Positions 55,331-62,514 of a stretch of 64,000 nt of DNA are shown piece after piece (the stretch's first letter is position 1; each line of letters starts with the position of its first letter). A program made the position numbers and the translations under genes. A model generated the notes under the pieces. The model saw only the letters and a program-made list of their open reading frames with translations. It did not search any database and had not been told where the DNA came from. The DNA is from Aggregicoccus sp. 17bor-14 (GTDB taxonomy: Bacteria > Myxococcota > Myxococcia > Myxococcales > Myxococcaceae): the NCBI RefSeq assembly GCF_009659535.1, contig NZ_VJZZ01000017.1, positions 62,001 to 126,000 on the forward strand, given 5' to 3'.

Positions 55331-57202
55331 ATGTGGCGTCGTCGCTCCGCGTCCCTGTCCTTTCTCGTTCTCCAGCTCTCCCTCGCCCTGACCGCGGCCG
55401 GCTGCATCGACTTCGACGCCGAGCGCGCGCGCTACTGCAGCGGGGGCGGCAGCGGCTGTCTCCCGGCCGTGGAGGGCGAGGGCGGCCCGGACGCAGGCCC
55501 TGACGCGGGCCCCCCGCCCGCGGCGCTCTCGCTGCAGGCCGTCCCCGCGAGCCAGTCGCAGCGCCGCCGCGTGGGCGACCGCTTCGCGCTCGCCGTGTCG
55601 GTGACGGACGCGCAGGGCGCAGGCGTGGCGGGCGTGGCGGTGCACTTCAGCGCGCCGGCGCTCGAGGGGCCCAGCGGCACCTTCGCGGGCGCGCTCGCGC
55701 TCACGGTGCAGACGGATGCGCAGGGCGTGGCGAGCGCCGAGCTGACGTCCAACGCGGTGGCGGGCGCCTTCGAGGTGCGCGCCGAGGCCGAGGGCGCAGA
55801 GGGCACCGCCTCCTTCGCGCTCACCACGGTGGTGCCCGCGCCCTCCACGCTGGAGCTGCTGACGCCCACGTCGCTCGACGTGCCGGTGGGCGGCACCCTG
55901 CCCACGGTGCGCGCGCGGGTGCTGGACCAGCTGGGCGAGGTGCTCGTCGGCAGCAGCATCTCCTTCGACATGCCCACCACGCTCGCGGGTGCGAGCTGGC
56001 CCGGTGGCACGCGCCACCTGAAGGTGGTGAGCAACCTCGAGGGCCTGGTGGAGAGCCCCTCGGGCACGGCCAACACGGTGGCCGGCGGCTACGAGGTGGC
56101 GCTCAGCAGCGCGGGCGGCGAGGTGAGCGTGAGCGTCCCGGTGCGCAACCTGCCGGCCGCGCCCACCCACGTGCAGGCCCCCGCGGCCAGCGCGCTCTCC
56201 ACCCCGGTGATGCAGGCCTTCCCCGCCTCCGCGTTCACGGTGCTGGACCGCTACGAGAATCCCGTGCCGGGCCACACCCTGCGGCTCACCACGCGCCCCA
56301 CCAGCAGCTCCGCGTGGGCGCGCTTCGGCACGGGTGACACCGCCGTCGTCACGAGCGGAGCGGACGGCCGCTTCACCCTGCCCACCCTCACCGCGAACCA
56401 GTTCGCGGGCAGCTTCCTGCTCGAGGCCTTCCTCACGCAGGCCGACATCCTGCCCAACAGCAGCTTCTCGCTCGAGCAGGTGGCGGGCCCGGCTGCGCAG
56501 CTGGCCATCGTCTCCGGCGACGCGCAGGGCACGCTGGTGGGCAGCCTCTTCCTGCCGCTCGCGGTGTCGGTGAAGGACGCCTGGGGCAACCCGGTGCGCA
56601 CCGGGCGGGTGGGCTTCACCTCGCCGCCCGAGCTGGGCACCACCTCGCCCACCGCGCTCTTCGGCCCCTCGGGCAGCGCGAGCGCCACCAGCCTCTCGGT
56701 GGACCTGGCCGGCACCGACACCCCTGGCGTGGCCCAGGTGACGCCGCGCGCGAACGCCACGCCCGCCGGCACCACGTACGCGGTGACGGCGCAGTACGAG
56801 AGCAGCGCCACCCTCAAGGTCCTCTTCAAGCTGGCCAACGACAAGTACTCGCTGCGGCTCTCTCCCAACACGGCCCAGACGCTGACCGACGACGCCTCGG
56901 TGCAGCTCTCGGTGCGCGTGCTGGACGTGAGCAACGGGGCCGTCGCCGCGCTGCCGCTCGTGTTCGAGGGCCCCATGGGCTACGGCGCCTTCCCGGCGAG
57001 CCCCGCGGCCGACAAGCTCACGCTCGAGCAGAGCACGAACAACACGGGCGACGCCTCGGCGCAGTGGAACTCCAACCACTGCACCGTTCCGCCCTACACC
57101 GTGGACGTGCACGTGATGGACCCGAAGAACCCCTCTCAGCCTCTGCTCGCCTTCCCCGCGCGCTTCAACCTGCAGAACGCCTCCACCTCCACGGACTGCT
57201 GA
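55331..57202 (+). CDS. Ig-like (Big-1/invasin-type) repeat lipoprotein
   Basis: 623-aa surface lipoprotein: lipobox LTAAGC (Cys25), an Asp/Gly/Pro-rich linker (GGPDAGPDAGPPP), then about five beta-sandwich repeats of 90-105 residues. They have the Big-1 pattern of FALAVSVTDAQGAGVAGVAVHFSAP, TVQTDAQGVASAELTSNAVAGAFEVRA and LPLAVSVKDAWGNPVRTGRVGFTSP. Such repeats form rigid rods holding adhesive tips. No adhesin tip is obvious; the end is NASTSTDC. The next gene starts 2 bases after its stop. Confidence 0.85.
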   Translation: MWRRRSASLSFLVLQLSLALTAAGCIDFDAERARYCSGGGSGCLPAVEGEGGPDAGPDAGPPPAALSLQAVPASQSQRRRVGDRFALAVSVTDAQGAGVAGVAVHFSAPALEGPSGTFAGALALTVQTDAQGVASAELTSNAVAGAFEVRAEAEGAEGTASFALTTVVPAPSTLELLTPTSLDVPVGGTLPTVRARVLDQLGEVLVGSSISFDMPTTLAGASWPGGTRHLKVVSNLEGLVESPSGTANTVAGGYEVALSSAGGEVSVSVPVRNLPAAPTHVQAPAASALSTPVMQAFPASAFTVLDRYENPVPGHTLRLTTRPTSSSAWARFGTGDTAVVTSGADGRFTLPTLTANQFAGSFLLEAFLTQADILPNSSFSLEQVAGPAAQLAIVSGDAQGTLVGSLFLPLAVSVKDAWGNPVRTGRVGFTSPPELGTTSPTALFGPSGSASATSLSVDLAGTDTPGVAQVTPRANATPAGTTYAVTAQYESSATLKVLFKLANDKYSLRLSPNTAQTLTDDASVQLSVRVLDVSNGAVAALPLVFEGPMGYGAFPASPAADKLTLEQSTNNTGDASAQWNSNHCTVPPYTVDVHVMDPKNPSQPLLAFPARFNLQNASTSTDC

Positions 57203-57204
57203 AA

Positions 57205-58092
57205 ATGCTCGCCCCCCTGCTCACCCTCTCCCTGCTCGCGGCGGCGCCGGCGGAGCCCTCCCTCAAGCTCGCCGCGCCGGGCTTCTCCTGCGTCGACGCG
57301 GAGGCGAAGGCCTGCGACTTCTTCAACGACTACTTCGCGCAGCAGCTCGCCGCCGAGGCGCACGCGCGCGTCACCACCAAGACCGAGGTCAGCGCGCTGC
57401 TGGGCTTCGAGCGGCAGAAGCAGCTGCTGGGCTGCTCGGAGGAGTCCAGCAGCTGTCTCGCGGAGATCGCCGGCGCGCTCGGCGTGGACGGCGTGCTGGT
57501 GGGCAGCGTGGCCACCTTCGGCAAGGAGCTCGCGCTCACCGTGAAGGTGGTGGGCGCGAAGGACGGCGAGCCGCTCGCCTCCTGGAGCACCCGCGCGCGC
57601 AAGGACGGCGTGCTGGATGCGCTGGGCGAGGGCGCGCGCGCCATCGCCCGGCAGCTGCGCCCCGCCGGGGCGCCCCTCGCTGCGGCTCCCGCCGTGCAGG
57701 CGCCCCCGGCGCAGGCGCCCGATGCGGCGCTCGCGCTCTCCTCCGCGCCGGCCTCCTCCGGCGCTCCCTCCACGCTGCGCAGCCGCGCGTGGATTCCGGC
57801 GGCCGCGGGCGGCGCGCTGCTCGCTGGAGGCGGCGCCTTCTACGCGCTCGCGCGCTCGCAGAAGGCCGAGCTGCAGAAGCCGGACGTGGTGCGCACCACC
57901 GCGCAGCTGGACGCGCTGGTGTCCGGCGGCAAGCGCAACCAGACGGTGGGCTTCGCGCTGATGGGCGCGGGCGCTGCGGGGCTCGCCACGGGCGCGGGCC
58001 TCTACCTGCTCGCGCCCCGGGCGCCGGCGCGCGTGGCGGTGGTGCCCACCGGGCACGGCGGCGCGCTCGTGCTGGGCGGCTCGCTGCCCTGA
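57205..58092 (+). CDS. exported protein with CsgG/TolB-like domain and two C-terminal helices
   Basis: 295-aa protein with a short signal peptide. The N-terminal domain (LKLAAPGFSCVDAEAKACDFFNDYFAQQL, VTTKTEVSALLGFERQKQLLGC, CLAEIAGALGVDGVLVGSVATFG) is the nucleotide-independent TolB/CsgG-like fold seen in myxobacterial proteins that also use PEGA modules. After a Pro/Ala linker (155-190), two hydrophobic helices lie at about 195-215 and 247-270. It starts 2 bases after the Ig-like lipoprotein, so the two are coupled and may act together at the envelope. Confidence 0.75.
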   Translation: MLAPLLTLSLLAAAPAEPSLKLAAPGFSCVDAEAKACDFFNDYFAQQLAAEAHARVTTKTEVSALLGFERQKQLLGCSEESSSCLAEIAGALGVDGVLVGSVATFGKELALTVKVVGAKDGEPLASWSTRARKDGVLDALGEGARAIARQLRPAGAPLAAAPAVQAPPAQAPDAALALSSAPASSGAPSTLRSRAWIPAAAGGALLAGGGAFYALARSQKAELQKPDVVRTTAQLDALVSGGKRNQTVGFALMGAGAAGLATGAGLYLLAPRAPARVAVVPTGHGGALVLGGSLP

Positions 58093-58167
58093 GCGGCGGG
58101 CGTGCCGCTGCGCCCCCGGGCGGGCGGGGCAGTTCCCCCGCGCCCCGGATGGGTGCATGAGGGGCCC

Positions 58168-59904
58168 ATGGCCTCTCCTCCGCTCCCCCGGGATCTCGAG
58201 TCGCGCCGCGCGCAGATGTTCCCCACCCTCAGCGAGCCGGACCGCGAGCGGCTGACGCGCTTCGGCCAGGTGGTGCACTTCCGGGACGGGGAGCGGATGG
58301 TGGAGGCCGGGGTGGCGGGGCCCGGCATGCACGTCATCCTGCGCGGCAGCGCGCAGGCCACGCGGCGCGACGGGCTGGGCCACTCGCGCCCCATCGTGGA
58401 GCAGGGGCCCGGCTCCTTCTTCGCGGAGGTGGGGCAGCTCTCTGGCCGCCCCGCGCTGGTGGACATCGACGCGGTGGGGGACGTGGAGGCGCTGCTCATC
58501 CCGCCCGAGCGCCTGCGCGCCCTGCTGGTGGCGGAGGCGGAGCTGGGCGAGCGCATCATGCGCGCGCTCATCCTGCGGCGCGTGGGGCTCATCGAGACGG
58601 GCGCGGGCGGCCCCATCCTCGTGGGCCCGCCGGATGACGCGGACACCGTGCGGCTGCAGGGCTTCCTCGCGCGCAACGGACACCCCTACTCGGTGCTGGA
58701 CCCGGCGAGCGACCCGGACGCGCAGGCGCTGCTCTCGCGCTACTGCTGGCGCGAGCGCGAGCTGCCGCTCGCGGTGCTGCCCAATGGCAGCGTGCTCAAG
58801 AACCCCTCCGAGGAGCAGCTCGCGCACGCCCTGGGGATGCTCGCGGACGAGGCGCCCGACACGCTCTACGACGTGGCCGTGGTGGGCGCGGGGCCCGGCG
58901 GGCTCGCCACCGCGGTGTACGCCGCGAGCGAGGGCCTGCGCGTGCTGGTGCTGGACGCGCACGCCTTCGGCGGCCAGGCCGGCGCGAGCGCGCGCATCGA
59001 GAACTACCTGGGCTTCCCCACCGGCATCTCCGGCCAGGCGCTCGCGGGGCGCGCGTACGTGCAGGCGCAGAAGTTCGGGGCCGAGATGGCCATCCCCACG
59101 CGCGTGGCTCGCCTGCGCTGCGAGGCGCCCGGGCGCCCGCTCCTGCTCGAGCTCGCGGACGGGCGGCGCGTGCGCGCGCGCAGCGTGGTGGTGGCCAGCG
59201 GCGCGAGCTACCGCCGCCCCGCGCTCGCGAACCTGAATCAGTTCGAGGGCCGCGGCGTCTCCTACTGGGCCAGCCCCATCGAGGGCCGCATGTGCGGCGG
59301 CGAGGAGGTGCTGCTGGTGGGCGGCGGCAACTCCGCCGGCCAGGCCGCGGTGTTCCTCGCGGGCCACGCGCGCCGCGTGCGCGTGCTGGTGCGCGGGCCC
59401 GGCCTCGCCGAGAGCATGTCCAGCTACCTCATCGAGCGCATGACGGCCTCGCCCCGCATCGAGCTGCAGCTGGAGACCGAGGTGGTGGCGCTGGAGGGCT
59501 CGCGCGCCGCAGGGCTGCAGCGCGTGCGGGTGCGGCACCGGCCCACGGGAAGGGAGGTGGACCACGACGTGCGCCACCTCTTCCTGTTCATCGGCGCGGA
59601 CCCGGCGACCGAGTGGCTCACGGGCTGCGGCGTGAAGCTGGATGCGAAGGGCTTCGTGCGCACGGGGGCCGAGGCGCTCGGAGAGGATGCGCCGTGGCAG
59701 GAGCGCTTGCCGCTGCCGCTCGAGTCCAGCGTGCCCGGCGTGTTCGCCGTGGGGGACGTGCGCTCGGGCTCGGTGAAGCGGGTGGGCGGGGCGATTGGTG
59801 AGGGGGCCGCGGTGGTGGCGCAGGTGCACGCGTACCTCGCGCACGCGATGGAGGCGCGGGGGGCGCGGGTAGGTGGGGGCGCGGAGGCCGTGCAGCACGC
59901 GTGA
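58168..59904 (+). CDS. cyclic-nucleotide-binding domain fused to a thioredoxin-reductase-like FAD oxidoreductase
   Basis: 578-aa fusion. The N-terminal domain (about 15-140) is a CRP-type cyclic-nucleotide-binding fold (FGQVVHFRDGERMVEAGVAG, FAEVGQLSGRPALVDIDAVGD). A middle thioredoxin-like segment follows (about 150-225). The C-terminal part is a thioredoxin-reductase-type flavoprotein: VAVVGAGPGGLATAVYAA, VLLVGGGNSAGQAAVFL and FAVGDVRSGSVKRVGGAIGEG. The redox CxxC is absent: the equivalent stretch reads VSYWASPIEGRMCGG. Similar YYAA-type reductases lacking CxxC occur in actinobacteria and myxobacteria. Its 3' end faces the SLOG-TIR gene. Confidence 0.88.
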   Translation: MASPPLPRDLESRRAQMFPTLSEPDRERLTRFGQVVHFRDGERMVEAGVAGPGMHVILRGSAQATRRDGLGHSRPIVEQGPGSFFAEVGQLSGRPALVDIDAVGDVEALLIPPERLRALLVAEAELGERIMRALILRRVGLIETGAGGPILVGPPDDADTVRLQGFLARNGHPYSVLDPASDPDAQALLSRYCWRERELPLAVLPNGSVLKNPSEEQLAHALGMLADEAPDTLYDVAVVGAGPGGLATAVYAASEGLRVLVLDAHAFGGQAGASARIENYLGFPTGISGQALAGRAYVQAQKFGAEMAIPTRVARLRCEAPGRPLLLELADGRRVRARSVVVASGASYRRPALANLNQFEGRGVSYWASPIEGRMCGGEEVLLVGGGNSAGQAAVFLAGHARRVRVLVRGPGLAESMSSYLIERMTASPRIELQLETEVVALEGSRAAGLQRVRVRHRPTGREVDHDVRHLFLFIGADPATEWLTGCGVKLDAKGFVRTGAEALGEDAPWQERLPLPLESSVPGVFAVGDVRSGSVKRVGGAIGEGAAVVAQVHAYLAHAMEARGARVGGGAEAVQHA

Positions 59905-59915
59905 GAGGGCGCCTT

Positions 59916-59938
59916 CCCCTCTCCCAGAGGGAGAGGGG
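59916..59938. terminator. symmetrical hairpin between convergent genes
   Basis: CCCCTCTCCC (59916-59925), AGA, GGGAGAGGGG (59929-59938): perfect 10-bp stem. It is placed as a bidirectional terminator between the oxidoreductase and SLOG-TIR genes and resembles dispersed REP-like elements. Confidence 0.55.
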
Positions 59939-59957
59939 ACACCTTCGCCCTCGTTCC

Positions 59958-61073
59958 TCAGCGCTTCTCTCTCGAGGGCGCGGCGCGCAGCTCGTCGAGG
60001 GCGCGGCGGATGCCTCGCGCGACGTCCGCCCACGCGCGCTCGCGGCTGCTCCACTCGCGCACGGGGCGCCCGCCCGCGGGCAGCGCCTGCAGCCGCGCGT
60101 AGGGCTGCCGGCTCCAGTCCACCGCGCCGAGGATGACCGGGATGACCCGCGCCTCCCCGGCCGCGTGGCGCGCCATCGCCTGCGCCACCTCCACCTCCGC
60201 GCAGTAGCTCGAGGCGATGAAGTGCACGCTCACCAGCAGCAGGACGACGTCCGCGCGCGCGAGCTGCTCGCGGATGGTGCGGTCCCACTCGCGCCCCGCG
60301 CCGATGTCCCCGTCGTGCCAGCCCGTGAGCATCCCCTCGCGCTCGAGGATGTGCAGGTGCTTGTTGAGCACCGCGCGCGCCTTCCGGTCCTCGTGCGCGT
60401 AGCTGTAGAAGAGCCGCAGCGGGCGCTGCGCCGCAGGGGCCGCCGCCTCGGGGGGAGTGCCGCCCCGCGCGAGCGCGCGCGCCAGCTGCACGTGCAGCGC
60501 CCCCACCACCTGCAGCGCCGCGCCGGCGCTCGCGAGCGGCAGCGGCCGCAGGGGCTCGGCCACCTCGGGCCACGCGTCCGCGAGCCCGCCCGTCCCCGGC
60601 ACCGCGAGCACCGGCAGCCCGCGCGCCCGCGCCTCGCGCAGCTCCGCGCGGCAGCCCGCGCTGCCGCCCACCAGCACCAGCGCGCCCACGCCCTCGAGCA
60701 GCCGCGCGCGCACCTCGGCCGCGCCCGCCCCCGCGTGCACCACCGTGCCCAGCGCGGGGCCGCGCGCGCCGCCCGAGCGCAGCGGCATCACGAGCCGCAG
60801 CCGCTCCGGCTCGGGGCACAGCCGGTGGAAGCCCGCCGCCGCCGCGAGCCCCACGCTCGCGCAGGTGCCCGGCGCCGAGAGCTCGAAGCCCGCGCGCGCG
60901 AGCGCTTCCCCCAGTGCGCGTGCGAAGGCGCACACCTCGGGCCGCCGGCTGCCGCCCACCAGCGCGACGCGCGTGCGCAGCGACGGCCACGGCTGCAGGC
61001 CCGCGGCCGTGGCCCACGCGCCGTCCGCCCGCACCGGTGCCTGCTGCAGTCTGCGTGCGCTCAGCCTCGACAT
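59958..61073 (-). CDS. SLOG-TIR protein, putative immune NAD+ nucleosidase/sensor
   Basis: 371-aa two-domain protein. Residues 33-180 form a Rossmann-like SLOG (LOG/DprA) domain: RVALVGGSRR first strand and GALVLVGGSAGCRAEL (130-145) with the GGxxGxxxE signature, which in this superfamily binds nucleotide ligands. Residues 219-365 are a TIR domain: LRLFYSYAHEDR, then VSVHFIASSYCAEVEVAQAM, where Glu295 (less likely Glu293) is the expected NADase glutamate, and PVILGAVDW...LQALPAGGRPV. TIR domains make signals from or destroy NAD+; SLOG domains sense such signals. GGGGAG precedes the ATG. It is divergent from a patatin phospholipase gene. Confidence 0.88.
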   Translation of the reverse strand: MSRLSARRLQQAPVRADGAWATAAGLQPWPSLRTRVALVGGSRRPEVCAFARALGEALARAGFELSAPGTCASVGLAAAAGFHRLCPEPERLRLVMPLRSGGARGPALGTVVHAGAGAAEVRARLLEGVGALVLVGGSAGCRAELREARARGLPVLAVPGTGGLADAWPEVAEPLRPLPLASAGAALQVVGALHVQLARALARGGTPPEAAAPAAQRPLRLFYSYAHEDRKARAVLNKHLHILEREGMLTGWHDGDIGAGREWDRTIREQLARADVVLLLVSVHFIASSYCAEVEVAQAMARHAAGEARVIPVILGAVDWSRQPYARLQALPAGGRPVREWSSRERAWADVARGIRRALDELRAAPSREKR

Positions 61074-61165
61074 CGCTCCGCTCCCCTCGCTCTCTCCCCT
61101 GCGCGCACGCGTCCGCACCTTCCGTGGCTCACGGGGGCACGCTGCGGCCACGGTGCCAGCGGGGC

Positions 61166-61204
61166 CTGACATCGCTGCGCGTTGGCGAAGCGCGCGCGTG
61201 TCAG
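61166..61204. promoter_or_regulatory. inverted repeat between SLOG-TIR and patatin genes
   Basis: CTGACA (61166-61171) and TGTCAG (61199-61204) are perfect arms with GCGCG-rich inner symmetry, within the 157-base divergent intergenic region. Candidate operator. Confidence 0.35.
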
Positions 61205-61230
61205 ACCGCGGGCGCAGGGTGCACGGCACC

Positions 61231-62409
61231 ATGGGGAGCTTCGGTGGGGAGAGCGGGGAGGGGAGGGCGCGCGCGCGGCGGCTGCTCGCGCTGGACGGGG
61301 GCGGCCTGCGCGGGCTCGTGGCGCTGGGGCCCCTCGCGCAGCTGGAGGCGGAGCTGCGCGCGGCGCTGGGTCGGCCGCGGCTCGTGCTCGCGGACTGGTT
61401 CGACTTCATCGCCGGCACGAGCACGGGCGCGCTCATCGCCACCTGCCTCTCGTGGGGCATGCCGGTGGAGCGCGTGCGCGCGCTCTACCTCGCGCACGGC
61501 CCGGAGTTGTTCCGCCGCGCGCCCCTGTGGCGCAGGCTCTGGTACCGCTTTCGCGAGGAGCCGCTCGCGGCGCTGCTGCAGGAGACCTTCGGCCGCGACA
61601 CGCAGCTGGGGGACGCGCGGCTGCGCACGCTGCTCGCCCTGGTGCTGCGCAGCGCCGGCACCGACTCGCCCTGGCCCCTCACGAACCACCCGCGCGCGCT
61701 CTACAACGCGCCGGAGCGCGAGGACTGCGGCCTGCGCCTTCCCTTGTGGCAGCTGGTGCGCGCGAGCTGCGCGGCGCCCACCTACTTCGCGCCGCAGTGG
61801 CTGCGCGTGGGGAGGCAGGCGCGGCTCTTCGTGGACGGCGGGGTGAGCGCGTACAACAACCCCGCGCTGCTGCTCTTCCTCCTCGCCACGCTGCCCGCCT
61901 ACCGCGTGGGCTGGCCCACGGGCGAGGAGCGGCTCCTGCTCGTGTCCGTGGGCACGGGCGGTGCGCGCGCCCTGGACCCCGCGCTCTCGCCCCTGCGGAT
62001 GCACCTGCTGCACCACGCAGCGCAGGTGCCCCAGGCGCTGCTGCGCGCGGCCTCCGTGGAGCAGGACCTGCTCTGCCGCGTGCTGGGCCGCTGCCGCCAC
62101 GGCGCGCCCCTGGACCGGGAGCTGGGCAGTCTCGTGGAGCCTCCGGGTGCGCCGGGCCCGCTGCCCGAGCGGCTCTTCACCTACGTGCGCTACGACGCGG
62201 ACCTCTCGCCCGCCGGGCTGCAGGCGCTGGGGCTGGGGGCGCTCGAGTCGAAGCGGCTGCAGCGCCTGGACGCGGTGGACCAGCTGCAGGCCCTGCAGCA
62301 GGTGGGGGCAGCCGCGGCGCGGCAGGTGCACCGCGAGCACCTCTCGGGATTTCTCGGAGCGCACGTCCGCGAGCAGGCAGGCGAGCGTGATCGCGGATGG
62401 GTCGCGTAG
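61231..62409 (+). CDS. patatin-like phospholipase (CapV-like)
   Basis: 392-aa soluble patatin. The oxyanion motif DGGGLRG is at 22-28, nucleophile Ser64 lies in AGTSTG, and Asp202 in VDGG completes the Ser-Asp dyad; SVGTGGARALDP is another patatin stretch. It would cleave membrane phospholipids. Patatins of this size serve as nucleotide-activated effectors in CBASS (CapV). Here the neighbour is a SLOG-TIR protein instead of a nucleotide cyclase, suggesting a TIR-linked signal. No signal peptide. GTG 61219 is an alternative start, four codons earlier. Confidence 0.87.
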   Translation: MGSFGGESGEGRARARRLLALDGGGLRGLVALGPLAQLEAELRAALGRPRLVLADWFDFIAGTSTGALIATCLSWGMPVERVRALYLAHGPELFRRAPLWRRLWYRFREEPLAALLQETFGRDTQLGDARLRTLLALVLRSAGTDSPWPLTNHPRALYNAPEREDCGLRLPLWQLVRASCAAPTYFAPQWLRVGRQARLFVDGGVSAYNNPALLLFLLATLPAYRVGWPTGEERLLLVSVGTGGARALDPALSPLRMHLLHHAAQVPQALLRAASVEQDLLCRVLGRCRHGAPLDRELGSLVEPPGAPGPLPERLFTYVRYDADLSPAGLQALGLGALESKRLQRLDAVDQLQALQQVGAAAARQVHREHLSGFLGAHVREQAGERDRGWVA

Positions 62410-62514
62410 GCGCGCGTTCGGGGGCGGACAGGGCACCGGGGATGCATGGCTGCCAGGTGGGCAGGGCAGTGCTTACCCCTGGGGGCGCAGTGGGTAGGAC
62501 GGAGGAGGTCGGGG

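Noticed and set aside
57136-61017. Open frame of 1293 codons on the minus strand
   Set aside because: It is antisense to the oxidoreductase and out of frame with the SLOG-TIR gene; translation is low complexity.
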